Below are positions 62,859-64,000 of a DNA stretch of 64,000 nucleotides, in pieces. The position numbers and the translations under genes are program-made. Origin of the DNA: Centropus unirufus (Eukaryota; Chordata; Aves; Cuculiformes; Centropidae); NCBI GenBank assembly GCA_013397695.1, contig VYZI01000085.1, forward strand, positions 2,758,379 to 2,822,378. Direction: 5' to 3'. Each line of letters starts with the position of its first letter. Position 1 is the first letter of the stretch. The notes beneath the pieces are model-generated. The model saw nothing but the letters and a program-made list of their open reading frames with translations. It searched no databases and was not told the origin of the DNA.

Positions 62859-64000
62859 GTTTCCTATTGAATAACCCCAGTTCAGTATTGCTTGCTAATG
62901 TTTCGTACTTCGCGGTTGTTCTTTTCCCACCATTTCAAGCACATCCTTTCCTCACATAAGGACAAGTCTCAGCAAAAGGACCGTCTAGTCCATATGCCTA
63001 AGAAAATTTAGGCAATACATTCTATTTAACTTCATGTTTTCATAAGCATTGTATACAGCATAAACCAACACATCCTTTGCAAGAAGGGACATAAGGTTTA
63101 CAAAACCACAGACACCAGAGGAAAAAGACAAGCATGCAAGAAATGCTTCAGTAATTTTTAAACGAGCATCGAAATTTATTGTGCAGGTCAGTGCATGATT
63201 TTCTGTTCCTTTGTTCTCTTTAATCAGTCCTGGCTTACACTACTCCTGGTATAATTAAGATCACTAAATGTCCATTAGGAGGACAGGGAGATAATGTAAT
63301 TCTTAAATAGCAAACGTACACATCCTGGAAAAATAGTTCCTCCTCAGTGCCTCACCATGTCTCAAGATTACAGGGTCTTCACCCTGCACAGTCTGCTTTG
63401 CTTCCCAGTAAGGAAAGAAACGGTAAAGACATTCATTAGGATATTATTTCATGATAGTTAAACTGACGTAGTTTCTCATCCAACCACGTTTGAAGCCTGC
63501 CAGTGAGGGACAAATTAGGGCAAACTCTTCCTGCATGCCCCAACACCAGAGTTTCAGCTTCTGGAAGGCTCTGTGTGCAGACACTTCTGCAGAGCAGAAC
63601 ATTATTTACAGTGTTTCCAGAGGAAAGATATTTTTGGGCTGATACCGTAAGCCTTGAGTCTTCCATGAGAGTAGATAGTTTAGAGGATTCATGCATTTTC
63701 CATTAGTAATCCTACTTGAGATATTGAAATGGAGTCATCTATCCATAAATTTACCTCACCACTTCAGCACCAGGAGTTGAGAGGAGACATATCTGCCTCT
63801 TACACAGAAGGAAGATAGGCAGAGGTTAACAAAGTCCTAATTTTATGCATGCCTCACCTGAAGAAGATAGCCCAGAACACCAGGAGATACCCAAAGTCTT
63901 TTGTTTACGCCACTGTGTACACTCCATACATTTACCTGATTATTGACCATACTAGTTTTTTCTCCTTTCCCTCCTTCCACTACAGGCTGCCTTGAATCTC
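62859..64000. other. Non-coding stretch, no gene seen
   Basis: Unique sequence to the window end. Open frames at 63,436-63,696 (minus) and 63,503-63,706 (plus) overlap each other and match nothing known to me. No repeat or RNA gene was seen. Confidence 0.6.

Noticed and set aside
1..64000. Bacterial-type systems (operons, CRISPR, phage, toxin-antitoxin)
   Set aside because: The CR1 elements, intron structure, long non-coding stretches and lack of ribosome-binding sites or packed frames all indicate vertebrate nuclear DNA.

Overview
The window reads as nuclear DNA of a bird, and nearly all of it is non-coding. The clearest evidence is at least seven fragments of the CR1 LINE, the dominant interspersed repeat of avian (and wider sauropsid) genomes, in both orientations and at several stages of decay. 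The background is AT-rich and otherwise unique, with few repeats, no operon-like gene packing and only short random-looking open frames. This suits a large bird intron or gene-poor intergenic region. The species cannot be fixed from the sequence. I found no intact protein-coding gene, no tRNA or rRNA, and no CRISPR, phage or plasmid module.

The most informative locus is a degenerate cadherin gene on the + strand at about 12,982-14,544. Pieces of cadherin extracellular (EC) repeats lie there in the correct order: an EC1/EC2 junction exon, most of the EC2 start, an EC2/EC3 linker, and an EC4 piece ending in the usual Asp-x-Asn-Asp-type calcium linker. The first two pieces keep matching splice sites and a phase-1 intron, so this is a decayed copy with introns, not a retrocopy. 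An in-frame stop, frameshifts, damaged calcium-binding motifs and an almost complete loss of EC3 show it is dead. The conserved motifs point to a type I-like cadherin (classical, desmosomal or CDH26-like), but the gene cannot be named.

Layout: 1-12.9 kb is unique non-coding DNA with three CR1 tails (2.0, 3.7 and 5.25 kb). 12.98-14.76 kb holds the cadherin relic. 14.8-21.9 kb is non-coding with old repeat remnants. 21.94-22.23 kb has a switchable hairpin and a 9-bp repeat against the 3' end of a minus-strand CR1. 22.2-37.1 kb is non-coding, with a foldback at 25.3 kb, an exon-like GC-rich island on the minus strand at 31.1-31.3 kb and CpG-enriched patches at 34.6 and 35.7-36.4 kb. A pyrimidine tract lies at 37.13-37.22 kb. 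41.75-43.09 kb is a long, old CR1 with recognisable reverse-transcriptase remnants. Further CR1 pieces are at 53.6-54.1 and 62.26-62.86 kb. Nothing suggests that these parts work together as a system; the window is best read as a gene-poor stretch with one gene fossil.
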